Shown: in pieces, positions 1 to 6,885 of the stretch | Position numbering within the stretch: position 1 is the first letter of the stretch | Layout of the letters: each line of letters starts with the position of its first letter | Assembly (NCBI GenBank): GCA_012959695.1 | Contig: DUCS01000003.1 | Span: 1 to 45,669 of the forward strand | Length of the DNA stretch: 45,669 bases | DNA from: Cycloclasticus sp. | GTDB taxonomy: Bacteria > Pseudomonadota > Gammaproteobacteria > Methylococcales > Cycloclasticaceae | Direction: 5' to 3' | Program-made: the position numbers and the translations under genes | The notes under the pieces: generated by a model | What the model saw: only the letters and a program-made list of their open reading frames with translations | The model's database searches: none | What the model was told of the DNA's origin: nothing

Positions 1-200
1 CAGGTGCTGCAATTCTAGGCCACCCGGCTGCTGCCATTGCTCATCTAGCAAACATGTTAGCTGAACGTGGCGAAGTGATACCAGTAGGTACCTTTATTAT
101 GGCGGGTGCAATTACAGCTGCTACTGCTGTTAAACCAGGCGATAACGTGACCGTACGTTACCAAGATCTAGGTACTCTTAGCATGCGTTTCGTAGAGTAA
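1..200 (+). CDS. 4-oxalocrotonate decarboxylase, C-terminal fragment
   Basis: The window opens inside this gene; about 66 codons remain before the TAA at 198-200. The visible residues resemble the C-terminus of the fumarylacetoacetate-hydrolase-fold enzymes of meta cleavage (XylI/DmpH/NahK), with GHPAAAIAHLANML, a GTFIMAGAITAA segment and the closing QDLGTLSMRFVE. Decarboxylase is preferred over the sister hydratase (XylJ/DmpE) because the ending resembles XylI/DmpH and because the next gene is the tautomerase, reproducing the xylI-xylH and dmpH-dmpI order. The enzyme converts 2-oxohex-3-enedioate to 2-hydroxypenta-2,4-dienoate. It is presumably cotranscribed with the downstream genes. The start and catalytic core are outside the window, so a hydratase cannot be fully excluded. 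Confidence 0.75.
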   Translation, partial: GAAILGHPAAAIAHLANMLAERGEVIPVGTFIMAGAITAATAVKPGDNVTVRYQDLGTLSMRFVE

Positions 201-212
201 TAGGAGTTAATT

Positions 213-404
213 ATGCCAATAGCAACAATAAATATTTTAGAAGGACGAACAGATGAGCAAAAAGAAGCGCTGATTGAGCAAGTGACAGAAGCCATCTGTA
301 ATTCGATCGGATCACCGGTTCAAGCAGTACGTGTGATTATTAATGAAATGCCGAACACGCAATTTGGCATTGGTGGAAAAACAGCCAAGTCCCTTGGACG
401 TTAG
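213..404 (+). CDS. dmpI: 4-oxalocrotonate tautomerase
   Basis: A 63-residue protein, close to the usual length of 4-oxalocrotonate tautomerase. After removal of Met the N-terminus is PIATINILEGR, giving the catalytic Pro1 and Arg11 of the family. A second conserved arginine lies in the segment VRVII, and the FGIGGK segment carries the hydrophobic active-site Phe. The enzyme isomerises the enol 2-hydroxymuconate to 2-oxohex-3-enedioate, the substrate of the decarboxylase encoded just upstream. The gap to that gene is 12 bases and contains a TAGGAG ribosome-binding site. The monooxygenase operon starts 26 bases downstream, so this gene links lower-pathway and ring-hydroxylation functions. Identification is strong; the symbol could equally be xylH. 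Confidence 0.93.
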   Translation: MPIATINILEGRTDEQKEALIEQVTEAICNSIGSPVQAVRVIINEMPNTQFGIGGKTAKSLGR

Positions 405-430
405 GCTAAATATAAACTGAGGAGAACAAT

Positions 431-1927
431 ATGTATCAAATACCTAGAGCAGAATGGTACGACTTAACCCGTGCGACCAACTGGACATATAGCTATGTGA
501 CGGAAGAGGAAATGTTTCCAGAAGAAATGAGTGGAGCGCGTGGTATTCCTATGGAAGAATGGGAAACATATGATGAGCCGTATAAAGTTACATACCCAGA
601 ATATGTCGCTATTCAGCGCGAGAAAGATGCCGGTGCTTATTCAGTTAAAGCAGCGCTAGAACGTGATGCGTATGTTGATCGTGCAGACCCAGGTTGGATT
701 TCAACCATGATCGCGCATTATGGTGCGATTGCGGTAAATGAATACGCAGCGAGTTTAGCTGAAGGCAGAATGGCGCGTTTCGCTAAGGCGCCTGGTAACC
801 GCAATATGGCTACTTTTGGCACCTTGGATGAAAACCGTCATGGACAAATCCAACTCTTCTTCCCACACGCAAATATCAAACGTAGCCGTCAATGGGATTG
901 GGCGCATAAAGCGATGCAAACAAATGATTGGGCATCTATAGCTGCTCGAGCATTTTTTGATGACATCATGTTATGTCGTGATGCGGTTGCCGTGTCTATT
1001 ATGTTGACCTTTGGTTTTGAAACTGGCTTTACTAATATGCAGTTCTTAGGTTTAGCAGCAGATGCGTCTGAAGCAGGTGACCATACGTTCGCTAGCTTGA
1101 TTTCAAGCGTGCAAACAGATGAAGCGCGTCATGCTCAACAAGGTGGCCCGTCATTAAAAATCTTAATTGCCAATGGGCATAAAGATGAAGCACAAAAATT
1201 AGTCGATATATCAATTTGGCGTGCATGGAAGTTGTTCTCTGTGTTGACCGGCCCGATTATGGATTACTACACACCGTTAGAACATAGAAGTCAGTCATTT
1301 AAAGAATTTATGGTCGAATGGATTATTATCCAATTTGAACGTCAATTGGCTGATTTAGGTTTAGACGCACCTTGGTTCTGGGAAGACCTAACCAATGACC
1401 TTGATGTCACTCATCACGGTATGCACTTAGGTGTTTGGTATTGGCGTCCAACTGTGTGGTGGAACCCAGCCGCTGGTGCAGGGCCAGAAGAACGTGAATG
1501 GCTTGAAGAAAAATACCCAGGTTGGAATAAAACATGGGGTAAATGTTGGGATGTGATTACTGATAATCTAAATAACGGTCGCGAAGACCTTACGTTGCCA
1601 GAAACACTACCGTACGTTTGTAACATGTGCCAATTACCAATAGTTGGTACACCAGGCAATGAATGGAATGTGCAAGATTACCCGCTAGAATTTGAAGGTC
1701 GTTTATACCACTTTGGTTCAAAAGCTGACCGCTGGTGTTTCGAGCAAGATCCTGAACGCTATAAAGAGCATCAAAGCTTAATTGACCGTTTCTTATCAGG
1801 CCAAATCCAACCTGCTGATTTACCAGGCGCGTTAGCTTATATGGGCTTAGGTCCGGGTGAGATGGGTAAAGATGCACATGATTATGCATGGGCAGCGGCA
1901 TTCAAAAAACAAGCAGAAGTAGCTTAA
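431..1927 (+). CDS. tmoA: Toluene-4-monooxygenase-type hydroxylase, alpha (catalytic) subunit
   Basis: A 498-residue soluble diiron monooxygenase large subunit. All six iron ligands fall at the positions used for toluene-4-monooxygenase: Glu104, Glu134 and His137 (DENRH), Glu197, and Glu231 and His234 (DEARH). Thr201, Asn202 and Gln228 around the diiron site are also present. The C-terminal part carries the YHS-like segment with a CNMC pair near residue 400. The subunit would insert one O2 atom into an aromatic ring, giving a phenol or cresol, in a complex with the gamma and beta subunits. Position 103, a pocket residue recalled as Gly in toluene-4-monooxygenase, is Asn here, so regioselectivity cannot be assumed. 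The start has a strong GAGGAGA site. An isoprene or alkene monooxygenase is the main alternative; meta-cleavage neighbours favour an aromatic substrate. Confidence 0.93.
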   Translation: MYQIPRAEWYDLTRATNWTYSYVTEEEMFPEEMSGARGIPMEEWETYDEPYKVTYPEYVAIQREKDAGAYSVKAALERDAYVDRADPGWISTMIAHYGAIAVNEYAASLAEGRMARFAKAPGNRNMATFGTLDENRHGQIQLFFPHANIKRSRQWDWAHKAMQTNDWASIAARAFFDDIMLCRDAVAVSIMLTFGFETGFTNMQFLGLAADASEAGDHTFASLISSVQTDEARHAQQGGPSLKILIANGHKDEAQKLVDISIWRAWKLFSVLTGPIMDYYTPLEHRSQSFKEFMVEWIIIQFERQLADLGLDAPWFWEDLTNDLDVTHHGMHLGVWYWRPTVWWNPAAGAGPEEREWLEEKYPGWNKTWGKCWDVITDNLNNGREDLTLPETLPYVCNMCQLPIVGTPGNEWNVQDYPLEFEGRLYHFGSKADRWCFEQDPERYKEHQSLIDRFLSGQIQPADLPGALAYMGLGPGEMGKDAHDYAWAAAFKKQAEVA

Positions 1928-1937
1928 CTAAACAGCT

Positions 1938-1955
1938 CTCCGCCTAAGGGCGGGG
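1938..1955 (+). other. Intercistronic hairpin between tmoA and tmoB
   Basis: The 47-base gap between the alpha and gamma subunit genes contains CTCCGCC, a TAAG loop and GGCGGGG, a seven-pair GC-rich stem including one G-U pair. No uridine run follows, so it is not a standard intrinsic terminator. It could protect the 3' end of a processed alpha-subunit message or lower expression of the downstream genes; both are inference. A strong AAGGAGA ribosome-binding site for tmoB begins a few bases after the stem. Confidence 0.45.
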
Positions 1956-1974
1956 AATAGATAAGGAGAAAAAA

Positions 1975-2235
1975 ATGGCAGCGTTTCCAATTAACTCAAA
2001 TTTTCAAGGCGATTTTGTAATGCAACTAGTCCCTGTTGATACCGATGACACAATGGATCAAGTGGCAGAAAAATGTGCTTACCATTCTGTTAATCGTCGT
2101 GTAGCACCACAACCAGATAAAGTTATGCGCGTTAGGTTACACAATGCAAGTGACAATTTTCCGCGTGATATGAAGGTTTCTGATGCTGGCTGGAGGCCAA
2201 CAGAAACGTTAGACATTATCTTTGCAGATCAATAA
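1975..2235 (+). CDS. tmoB: Toluene-4-monooxygenase-type hydroxylase, gamma subunit
   Basis: An 86-residue protein matching the small gamma subunit of toluene-4-monooxygenase in length and in the core AYHSVNRRVAP, PDKVMRVRLH and NFPRDMKVSDAG segments. The gamma subunit has a ubiquitin-like fold and packs on the outside of the alpha-beta hydroxylase dimer. It carries no cofactor and there are no membrane segments. It is the second of five genes in the operon, with an AAGGAGA ribosome-binding site 7 bases before ATG, and is followed 17 bases later by the ferredoxin gene. The order alpha-gamma-ferredoxin is characteristic of the toluene, benzene and isoprene monooxygenase operons and distinguishes them from phenol hydroxylase operons. 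Confidence 0.92.
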   Translation: MAAFPINSNFQGDFVMQLVPVDTDDTMDQVAEKCAYHSVNRRVAPQPDKVMRVRLHNASDNFPRDMKVSDAGWRPTETLDIIFADQ

Positions 2236-2252
2236 GGCTAGGGGCAGAAGAC

Positions 2253-2591
2253 ATGGCGTTTGAAAAAATATGTACCCTAGATGATGTTTGGGAAGGTGAT
2301 ATGGATGCTTTCGAGACTGAAAATGGTACACAAGTATTGGTATTAGGTATTGATGGTGGAGACTTAAAGGCGTTTCAAGCAATTTGCCCACACCAAGAAA
2401 TTGAACTGGTTGAAGGTGAATTTGACGGTAAGGTGTTGACCTGTAAAGCACATTTGTGGCAGTTTGATACCGCAAATGGCCAGGGTTTGAATCCTACCGA
2501 CTGCAAAATCGCAGAATACCCTATAAAAATCGAAGACGAAGATGTGTTTGTAAACGTTGATGGTATTGAACCGTTTACAGCACACTCATAA
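2253..2591 (+). CDS. tmoC: Rieske [2Fe-2S] ferredoxin of the monooxygenase
   Basis: A 112-residue soluble Rieske protein, the usual length for TmoC. The cluster ligands are visible as Cys45-x-His47 (CPHQE) and Cys64-x2-His67 (CKAHLW), matching the toluene-4-monooxygenase ferredoxin positions as I recall them. It carries electrons from an NADH-dependent flavoprotein reductase to the diiron hydroxylase. No such reductase gene follows in this operon, so the ferredoxin must be reduced by a protein encoded elsewhere. The ribosome-binding site (AGGGGCAG) is weaker than those of tmoA and tmoB. There is no signal peptide, as expected for a cytoplasmic protein. Confidence 0.94.
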   Translation: MAFEKICTLDDVWEGDMDAFETENGTQVLVLGIDGGDLKAFQAICPHQEIELVEGEFDGKVLTCKAHLWQFDTANGQGLNPTDCKIAEYPIKIEDEDVFVNVDGIEPFTAHS

Positions 2592-2603
2592 AAAGAGAAA
2601 CAT

Positions 2604-2912
2604 ATGACAAACTTAAAAGATGCATATAAACAAAATAAAGTAGGCCCCATTTTTAATGGTGGTGAAGTGGCTCAAGCAGCGATTGAAGCTGCAGAGTGGG
2701 ATAACCCAGATAAAGAAATTATCGTTGTTGATAAAGGCGCGTACGTAAGGATCTCAGCAGAGCAAGAGATGATAATTACACGCGCATCAATGGAAGAAGC
2801 ATTAGGCCGTGAATTTTTAATGAGTGAAATTGAAATTCATTTGGGTTCTATGGCGGGGCAGATTGAAGTAACGCCTGAACAAATTCGTTTTTTCTTTGAA
2901 AAAACGCTCTAA
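2604..2912 (+). CDS. tmoD: Monooxygenase effector (coupling) protein
   Basis: A 102-residue protein of the cofactorless effector family (TmoD/MmoB/DmpM). Family-type segments are VGPIFNGGEVAQAAIEAAEWDNP near the N-terminus region 13-34, the AYVRISAEQEMIITR strand region, and a Leu-Gly-Ser-Met-Ala-Gly stretch near residue 78. The protein docks on the hydroxylase and controls oxygen activation, product release and regioselectivity. It sits 12 bases after the ferredoxin gene and 14 bases before the beta subunit gene, which suggests a single polycistronic message. The ribosome-binding site is AAGAGAAA. Fourth place in the operon matches the canonical A-B-C-D-E order. Confidence 0.92.
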   Translation: MTNLKDAYKQNKVGPIFNGGEVAQAAIEAAEWDNPDKEIIVVDKGAYVRISAEQEMIITRASMEEALGREFLMSEIEIHLGSMAGQIEVTPEQIRFFFEKTL

Positions 2913-2926
2913 GTAAGGAAAATATT

Positions 2927-3919
2927 ATGAGTGATTCAGCAGAAACATTAAAACCGTTAAAAACGTGGTCTCATCTTTCAAAGCAAAGAAAAAGACCGAG
3001 TGAATATGAAATCGTTTCAACCAACCTTCATTTCCATACTAATAACAAAGAAAAACCGTTTGAAGTTGGACAAGGTGCAAAAATGAACGATTGGTACTTA
3101 AAGTACCGCAATAATAGCCCGTTGACACATGATGATTGGGATGCCTTTAGAGATCCGGAGCAATTGGTTTACAGAACTTATAACATCCTTCAGGAAGGTC
3201 AAGAGGCGTATGTGACGGGTTTGCTTAACCAGTTTAGCGAACGCGGTAATGACCAGATGATTCCTAAAAAATGGGCGGAAGATTTGGCACGTTTATACAC
3301 GCCATCGCGTTATATATACCATGCAATGCAAATGATTTCTTCTTACCTGCATCAAATGTCTCCAGCAAGCACGATTTCAAACTTATCAACATACCAAGCT
3401 GCTGACCATTTACGTTGGGTTACGCACAGTGCTTATCGTACTTGTGAGTTAGGTAAAACTTGGGCCGATGTTGGTTTTGGTGAAAAAGAACGTGAGCACT
3501 GGGAAAATGATGCAGCATGGCAAGGTTTTAGAGAGCTTGCAGAAAAAGCGTTGGTGGTTTGGGACTGGGCAGAAGCGACGGTCGTTCTAGAAGTGGTGTT
3601 GAAACCAGCGGTATCAGCTGCTGTGCAAAAACAGCTTGGTTTAGCGGGTGCTGAAAATGGCGATACATTATTGTCATTACTTAACGATGCGCAAATGCGT
3701 GATGCTGAACGCCATCAACGTCAAACGAAGTCTTTGATGGAATTTGCGATGGCCAATGAAGCCAATGCAACGACTATCCAAGGCTGGGTTGATAAATGGC
3801 AGCCATTAGCAGATAAAGCAGTAGAAGCATACTGTGCTGCATTAACGGATTTACCAGATGCTACTGAAGAAGCGAAAGCTTATATGACTTCTGCTAGACA
3901 GTCATTAGGCTTAAAGTAA
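2927..3919 (+). CDS. tmoE: Toluene-4-monooxygenase-type hydroxylase, beta subunit
   Basis: A 330-residue protein of the ferritin-like beta-subunit family, near the usual length for TmoE. It lacks the paired ExxH iron motifs, as expected for the structural beta chain. Typical segments include KTWSHL near the N-terminus, RPSEYEIVSTNLH, the DAERHQRQ helix and a tryptophan-rich middle. It forms the dimer core of the hydroxylase with the alpha subunit. The ribosome-binding site TAAGGAAA lies well placed before ATG. The gene ends 15 bases before a strong intrinsic terminator, so it is the last gene of the transcript, and the reductase normally encoded next (tmoF) is absent. Confidence 0.92.
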   Translation: MSDSAETLKPLKTWSHLSKQRKRPSEYEIVSTNLHFHTNNKEKPFEVGQGAKMNDWYLKYRNNSPLTHDDWDAFRDPEQLVYRTYNILQEGQEAYVTGLLNQFSERGNDQMIPKKWAEDLARLYTPSRYIYHAMQMISSYLHQMSPASTISNLSTYQAADHLRWVTHSAYRTCELGKTWADVGFGEKEREHWENDAAWQGFRELAEKALVVWDWAEATVVLEVVLKPAVSAAVQKQLGLAGAENGDTLLSLLNDAQMRDAERHQRQTKSLMEFAMANEANATTIQGWVDKWQPLADKAVEAYCAALTDLPDATEEAKAYMTSARQSLGLK

Positions 3920-3934
3920 GTTATTTGCTTTAAC

Positions 3935-3970
3935 AAAAGCCGTGTAATCAACTGATTACACGGCTTTTTT
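3935..3970 (+). terminator. Rho-independent terminator after tmoE
   Basis: A perfect 15-base inverted repeat (AAAAGCCGTGTAATC and its complement) with a four-base loop AACT ends in a run of six T. It begins 15 bases after the tmoE stop codon and should end the monooxygenase transcript. The flanking A and T runs mean it could also stop transcription coming from the other direction. Confidence 0.93.
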
Positions 3971-4003
3971 ATGCGAACACGCATACCCAAAAAAACTTGA
4001 ACA

Positions 4004-4031
4004 TTGATATAATTGTTCGAATACCTATAAA
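4004..4031 (+). promoter_or_regulatory. Possible sigma-70 promoter for the flavin oxidoreductase gene
   Basis: After the terminator, TTGATA (4004-4009) and TATAAA (4026-4031) are separated by 16 bases, 14 bases before the ATG at 4046. This supports a separate transcript starting at the luciferase-like gene, although the leader would be very short. The region is AT-rich, so chance matches are likely. Confidence 0.35.
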
Positions 4032-4045
4032 TAATTAGAGCCCCG

Positions 4046-5068
4046 ATGAGTAACTTAAAATTAAGCGTTTTAGATCAATCGCCTGTACATGATAACCAGC
4101 CGGAATCACATGGTTTATTTACCACTGTAGAGTTGGCTAAAGCCTGCGATGAAGCGGGGTATCACCGTTATTGGGTGGCAGAGCATCATGACACGCCGGG
4201 CTATGCCAGCCCGTGCCCAGAGATGATGGTAAGTAATGTTGCACATGCCACAAAGCGCATTCGTGTGGGAAGTGGAGGCGTCATGTTGCCGCACTATGCA
4301 TCGTTTAAAGTAGCAGAAACATTTAAAATGCTAGAAGCCTTTCACCCAGGGCGCATCGATGTAGGTGTTGGCCGCGCGCCAGGTGGTAACCCTATTTCTT
4401 CCGGTGCGATTTCAGCACCTAGACAAACGATTCCGCCTGAGTATTACCCAAATCAAACACAAGATCTGATTGGCTATTTGAAAAATGACTTACCGTCTGA
4501 TCACCCATTTAGCAACGCTACAGTTGTCCCTAGTGACGTAGCAGCTCCACCGGTTTGGATGCTGGGATCTAGTGATGGCAGTGCTGAAATGGCAGGCGTT
4601 TTAGGTGCAGGTTTTGTATTGGCGTTGTTTATCGGTACGCACGATAGACCACCTGAGATTATTCAGCGTTATCGGGATGCCTTTCAAACGGGTGGTAGTC
4701 TTGAAAAACCAGAAGCGATTATTGCTGTTGCTTCTATATGTGCAGATTCAAAAGAAGAAGCAGAGTTTATTGCGGCAAGTCATACTTATTGGAAGGTCCA
4801 AGCGTTTAGGCACGGCACACGAGATGCGCTTTTCCCGCCAGAAATAGTGATGGATAAGAAGAAACAGTTATCACTATCTGACCAAGCGTATTACGATGAG
4901 ACATTGGCAACAATGGTGACGGGTACGCCGGAACAGTGTCAGTCTCGCTTAGAGCAAATAGCTGACTTATATAAAGTGGATGAGTTGATGATTGTGAATG
5001 TGACGCATTCGTTTGCACCACGAATTGAGTCATATAAAAAATTAGCAGTACAATTTAGTTTAAATTAA
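4046..5068 (+). CDS. LLM-class flavin-dependent oxidoreductase (MsnO8-like)
   Basis: A 340-residue protein of the bacterial-luciferase-like fold. Diagnostic segments are LSVLDQSPV at the N-terminus, YWVAEHHDTPGYASPCPE, VGSGGVMLPHYASFKVAE and HPGRIDVGVGRAPGG. These place it in the luciferase family oxidoreductase group 1 (MsnO8-like), flavin- or F420-dependent enzymes with varied, often unknown substrates. It is cytoplasmic, with no signal peptide. It lies between the monooxygenase terminator and a meta-cleavage hydrolase gene that starts 14 bases after its stop, so it is probably cotranscribed with the hydrolase. A role in aromatic breakdown is suggested only by this position. The ribosome-binding site is poor (TTAGAG). 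Confidence 0.85.
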   Translation: MSNLKLSVLDQSPVHDNQPESHGLFTTVELAKACDEAGYHRYWVAEHHDTPGYASPCPEMMVSNVAHATKRIRVGSGGVMLPHYASFKVAETFKMLEAFHPGRIDVGVGRAPGGNPISSGAISAPRQTIPPEYYPNQTQDLIGYLKNDLPSDHPFSNATVVPSDVAAPPVWMLGSSDGSAEMAGVLGAGFVLALFIGTHDRPPEIIQRYRDAFQTGGSLEKPEAIIAVASICADSKEEAEFIAASHTYWKVQAFRHGTRDALFPPEIVMDKKKQLSLSDQAYYDETLATMVTGTPEQCQSRLEQIADLYKVDELMIVNVTHSFAPRIESYKKLAVQFSLN

Positions 5069-5082
5069 TTTAGGAGCTTAAG

Positions 5083-5910
5083 ATGAGCACAAACCCAGAA
5101 ATGGCAAGCACAATACAGACAGGCGCATTTAAAACCAACTACCATGACGTAGGCGAAGGTTCGCCAGTATTTATGATTCATGGCTCAGGCCCCGGTGTTA
5201 CAGCATGGGCAAACTGGCGTTTGGTGATTCCTGCGTTAGCCAAACACCACCGTGTGATTGCGCCGGATATGGCAGGTTTTGGCTATACCGAACGTGTAGA
5301 TGGCTACGAGTACACGATGGATAACTGGGTACAACACGCCATTGATCTAATGGATGCCTTGGATATTGAAAAAGCCCACTTGGTGGGTAATTCGTTTGGC
5401 GGTGGTTTGGCAATTGCATTAGCCATCAAACACCCAGAACGCGTTAGCCGTTTATTATTAATGGGTGCAGCAGGGGTTAGTTTTGAATTAACGCCAGGTT
5501 TGGATGAAGTATGGGGCTATGAACCATCAGTTGCCAATATGCGCAAGATGATGGATTTATTCGCCTATAACCGCGACTTGGTGACAGACGAACTGGCTGA
5601 GTTGCGTTACAAAGCGAGTATTCAACCAGGTTTCCAAGAGTCCTTTAGTGCGATGTTTCCCGCGCCTCGCCAGCGTTGGGTAGAAGCATTAGCCAGCGAC
5701 CCTGAAGATATTAAAAAAATTCAGCACGAAACCTTAATGGTTCATGGGCGTGAAGATATTGTCGTGCCGCCGATTACATCGACAACATTATTCGATTTGA
5801 TTCCTAATTCACAGTTACACATGTTTGGCTGTTGTGGGCATTGGACACAAATTGAGCACAATGCACGCTTCATTGAGTTGGCGTTAGACTTTTTTGCTGA
5901 AGAAAAGTAG
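5083..5910 (+). CDS. Alpha/beta hydrolase, 2-hydroxymuconate-semialdehyde hydrolase type
   Basis: A 275-residue C-C bond hydrolase of the XylF/DmpD/TodF family. The oxyanion-hole region HGSGPGVTAWANW near residue 33 is typical. The nucleophile is Ser104 in GNSFGGG, the acid is the Asp in HGREDIVVP near residue 229, and the base is the His in GHWTQIEH near residue 258. It would hydrolyse the ring-cleavage product of catechol or methylcatechol to a 2-hydroxydienoate plus a carboxylic acid. This hydrolytic branch complements the oxalocrotonate branch encoded at the start of the window. It has a TAGGAGC ribosome-binding site 14 bases after the flavin oxidoreductase gene. Exact ring substituent preference cannot be read from sequence. 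Confidence 0.88.
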   Translation: MSTNPEMASTIQTGAFKTNYHDVGEGSPVFMIHGSGPGVTAWANWRLVIPALAKHHRVIAPDMAGFGYTERVDGYEYTMDNWVQHAIDLMDALDIEKAHLVGNSFGGGLAIALAIKHPERVSRLLLMGAAGVSFELTPGLDEVWGYEPSVANMRKMMDLFAYNRDLVTDELAELRYKASIQPGFQESFSAMFPAPRQRWVEALASDPEDIKKIQHETLMVHGREDIVVPPITSTTLFDLIPNSQLHMFGCCGHWTQIEHNARFIELALDFFAEEK

Positions 5911-5924
5911 GGCCGAGTAGAACG

Positions 5925-6881
5925 TTGAAAATTGCTGTTATTGGTGCGGGCGGTATAGGTTGTTACTATGCTGCCCGTTTATTAAATGCGGGTAATGACG
6001 TTGCGCTAATTGCACGTGGTATGCATTTGCAAGCGATGCAAGACAATGGTTTGACTGTTAAACACGCCGAACTTAATTTTAATCAAACTGTTCAAGCATT
6101 TAGTTTAGACGAGTGGTTTGAACAGACGTCAGTAAACCAAGTTGATGTGATTATCGTGTGTTTAAAGGCAATGCAGACGCAAGCGTTTGCGGAGCAGTTA
6201 AGCGCTTGGTTTAAACAAGCTAAAACAACGCAGTTGCCTTTGGTGCTGTCGTTACAAAATGGCGTTGAAAATGAAAAATATCTCGTTGATGCCTTACCAA
6301 AAGATTTGGTGTTGGGCGGGATTGCGAGGCGAATAGGCGCGCACATTATTGAACCAGGTGTGGTGGAATCGATTGGGCCTGCACAAGTTATTTTAGGTTT
6401 ATGGCCAAATCACCAAAGTTTAGATGCGCAGTTATCAAAAAAAATTACTGCGTTAGCTAAGTGTTTTAATCAGGCGCATATTCCAACAGAAATAGCTGCT
6501 GATATTAACAAAGAGCTATGGCGTAAGCTGATTATTAATAACGGCCTAAACCCCATTTGTGCTTTGTTGGAAATGAAAACCGGTGAAGCGACGCCGCGCG
6601 ATGACTTAAAACCTTTGATTAAAGGCGCGATGGGAGAGGCTGTGTTAGCGGCTAAAGCAAATGGTGTTGAACTGACAGCTGATGATTTAGAGGAAATGCT
6701 TGAATTGATTTCTACCTTTGACTCAATCAAACCGTCTATGTTGGTTGATCGTGAAAAAGCCCGTCCTTTGGAAATTGAAGAAATATGCGGGGTGGTGATT
6801 AGAGGTTGCGAAAAGTTGGGCGTGGATGCGCCTTACAACAGAACTATTTCGACCTTACTTAGCGTGTTAGTTAACAAATAA
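5925..6881 (+). CDS. 2-dehydropantoate 2-reductase family protein
   Basis: A 318-residue protein with an N-terminal Rossmann dinucleotide motif GAGGIGCYYAARL and the ketopantoate reductase C-terminal helical domain (ELWRKLIINNGLNPI segment). The family reduces ketopantoate to pantoate with NADPH, but many paralogues act on other 2-oxo acids. The position directly after a meta-cleavage hydrolase, 14 bases downstream on the same strand, hints at a specialised role, which is inference. The start is TTG, chosen because it directly precedes the KIAVIGAGG strand; the ribosome-binding site is weak. Whether this is the cell's only panE copy cannot be known from the window. Confidence 0.82.
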   Translation: MKIAVIGAGGIGCYYAARLLNAGNDVALIARGMHLQAMQDNGLTVKHAELNFNQTVQAFSLDEWFEQTSVNQVDVIIVCLKAMQTQAFAEQLSAWFKQAKTTQLPLVLSLQNGVENEKYLVDALPKDLVLGGIARRIGAHIIEPGVVESIGPAQVILGLWPNHQSLDAQLSKKITALAKCFNQAHIPTEIAADINKELWRKLIINNGLNPICALLEMKTGEATPRDDLKPLIKGAMGEAVLAAKANGVELTADDLEEMLELISTFDSIKPSMLVDREKARPLEIEEICGVVIRGCEKLGVDAPYNRTISTLLSVLVNK

Positions 6882-6885
6882 TCCC

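Noticed and set aside
1414-1901. Long antisense open frames inside the alpha-subunit gene
   Set aside because: They lie opposite a strongly conserved coding region, lack recognisable protein features and have no ribosome-binding sites; they are explained by codon use on the plus strand.
3997-4013. TTGAAC followed by TATAAT as a promoter for the flavin oxidoreductase
   Set aside because: The two hexamers are only 5 bases apart, far too close for sigma-70; the TTGATA and TATAAA pair was reported instead.
4605-4847. Second open frame within the flavin oxidoreductase gene, possible frameshift
   Set aside because: The main frame is continuous and matches the family along its full length, so the other frame is a shadow.
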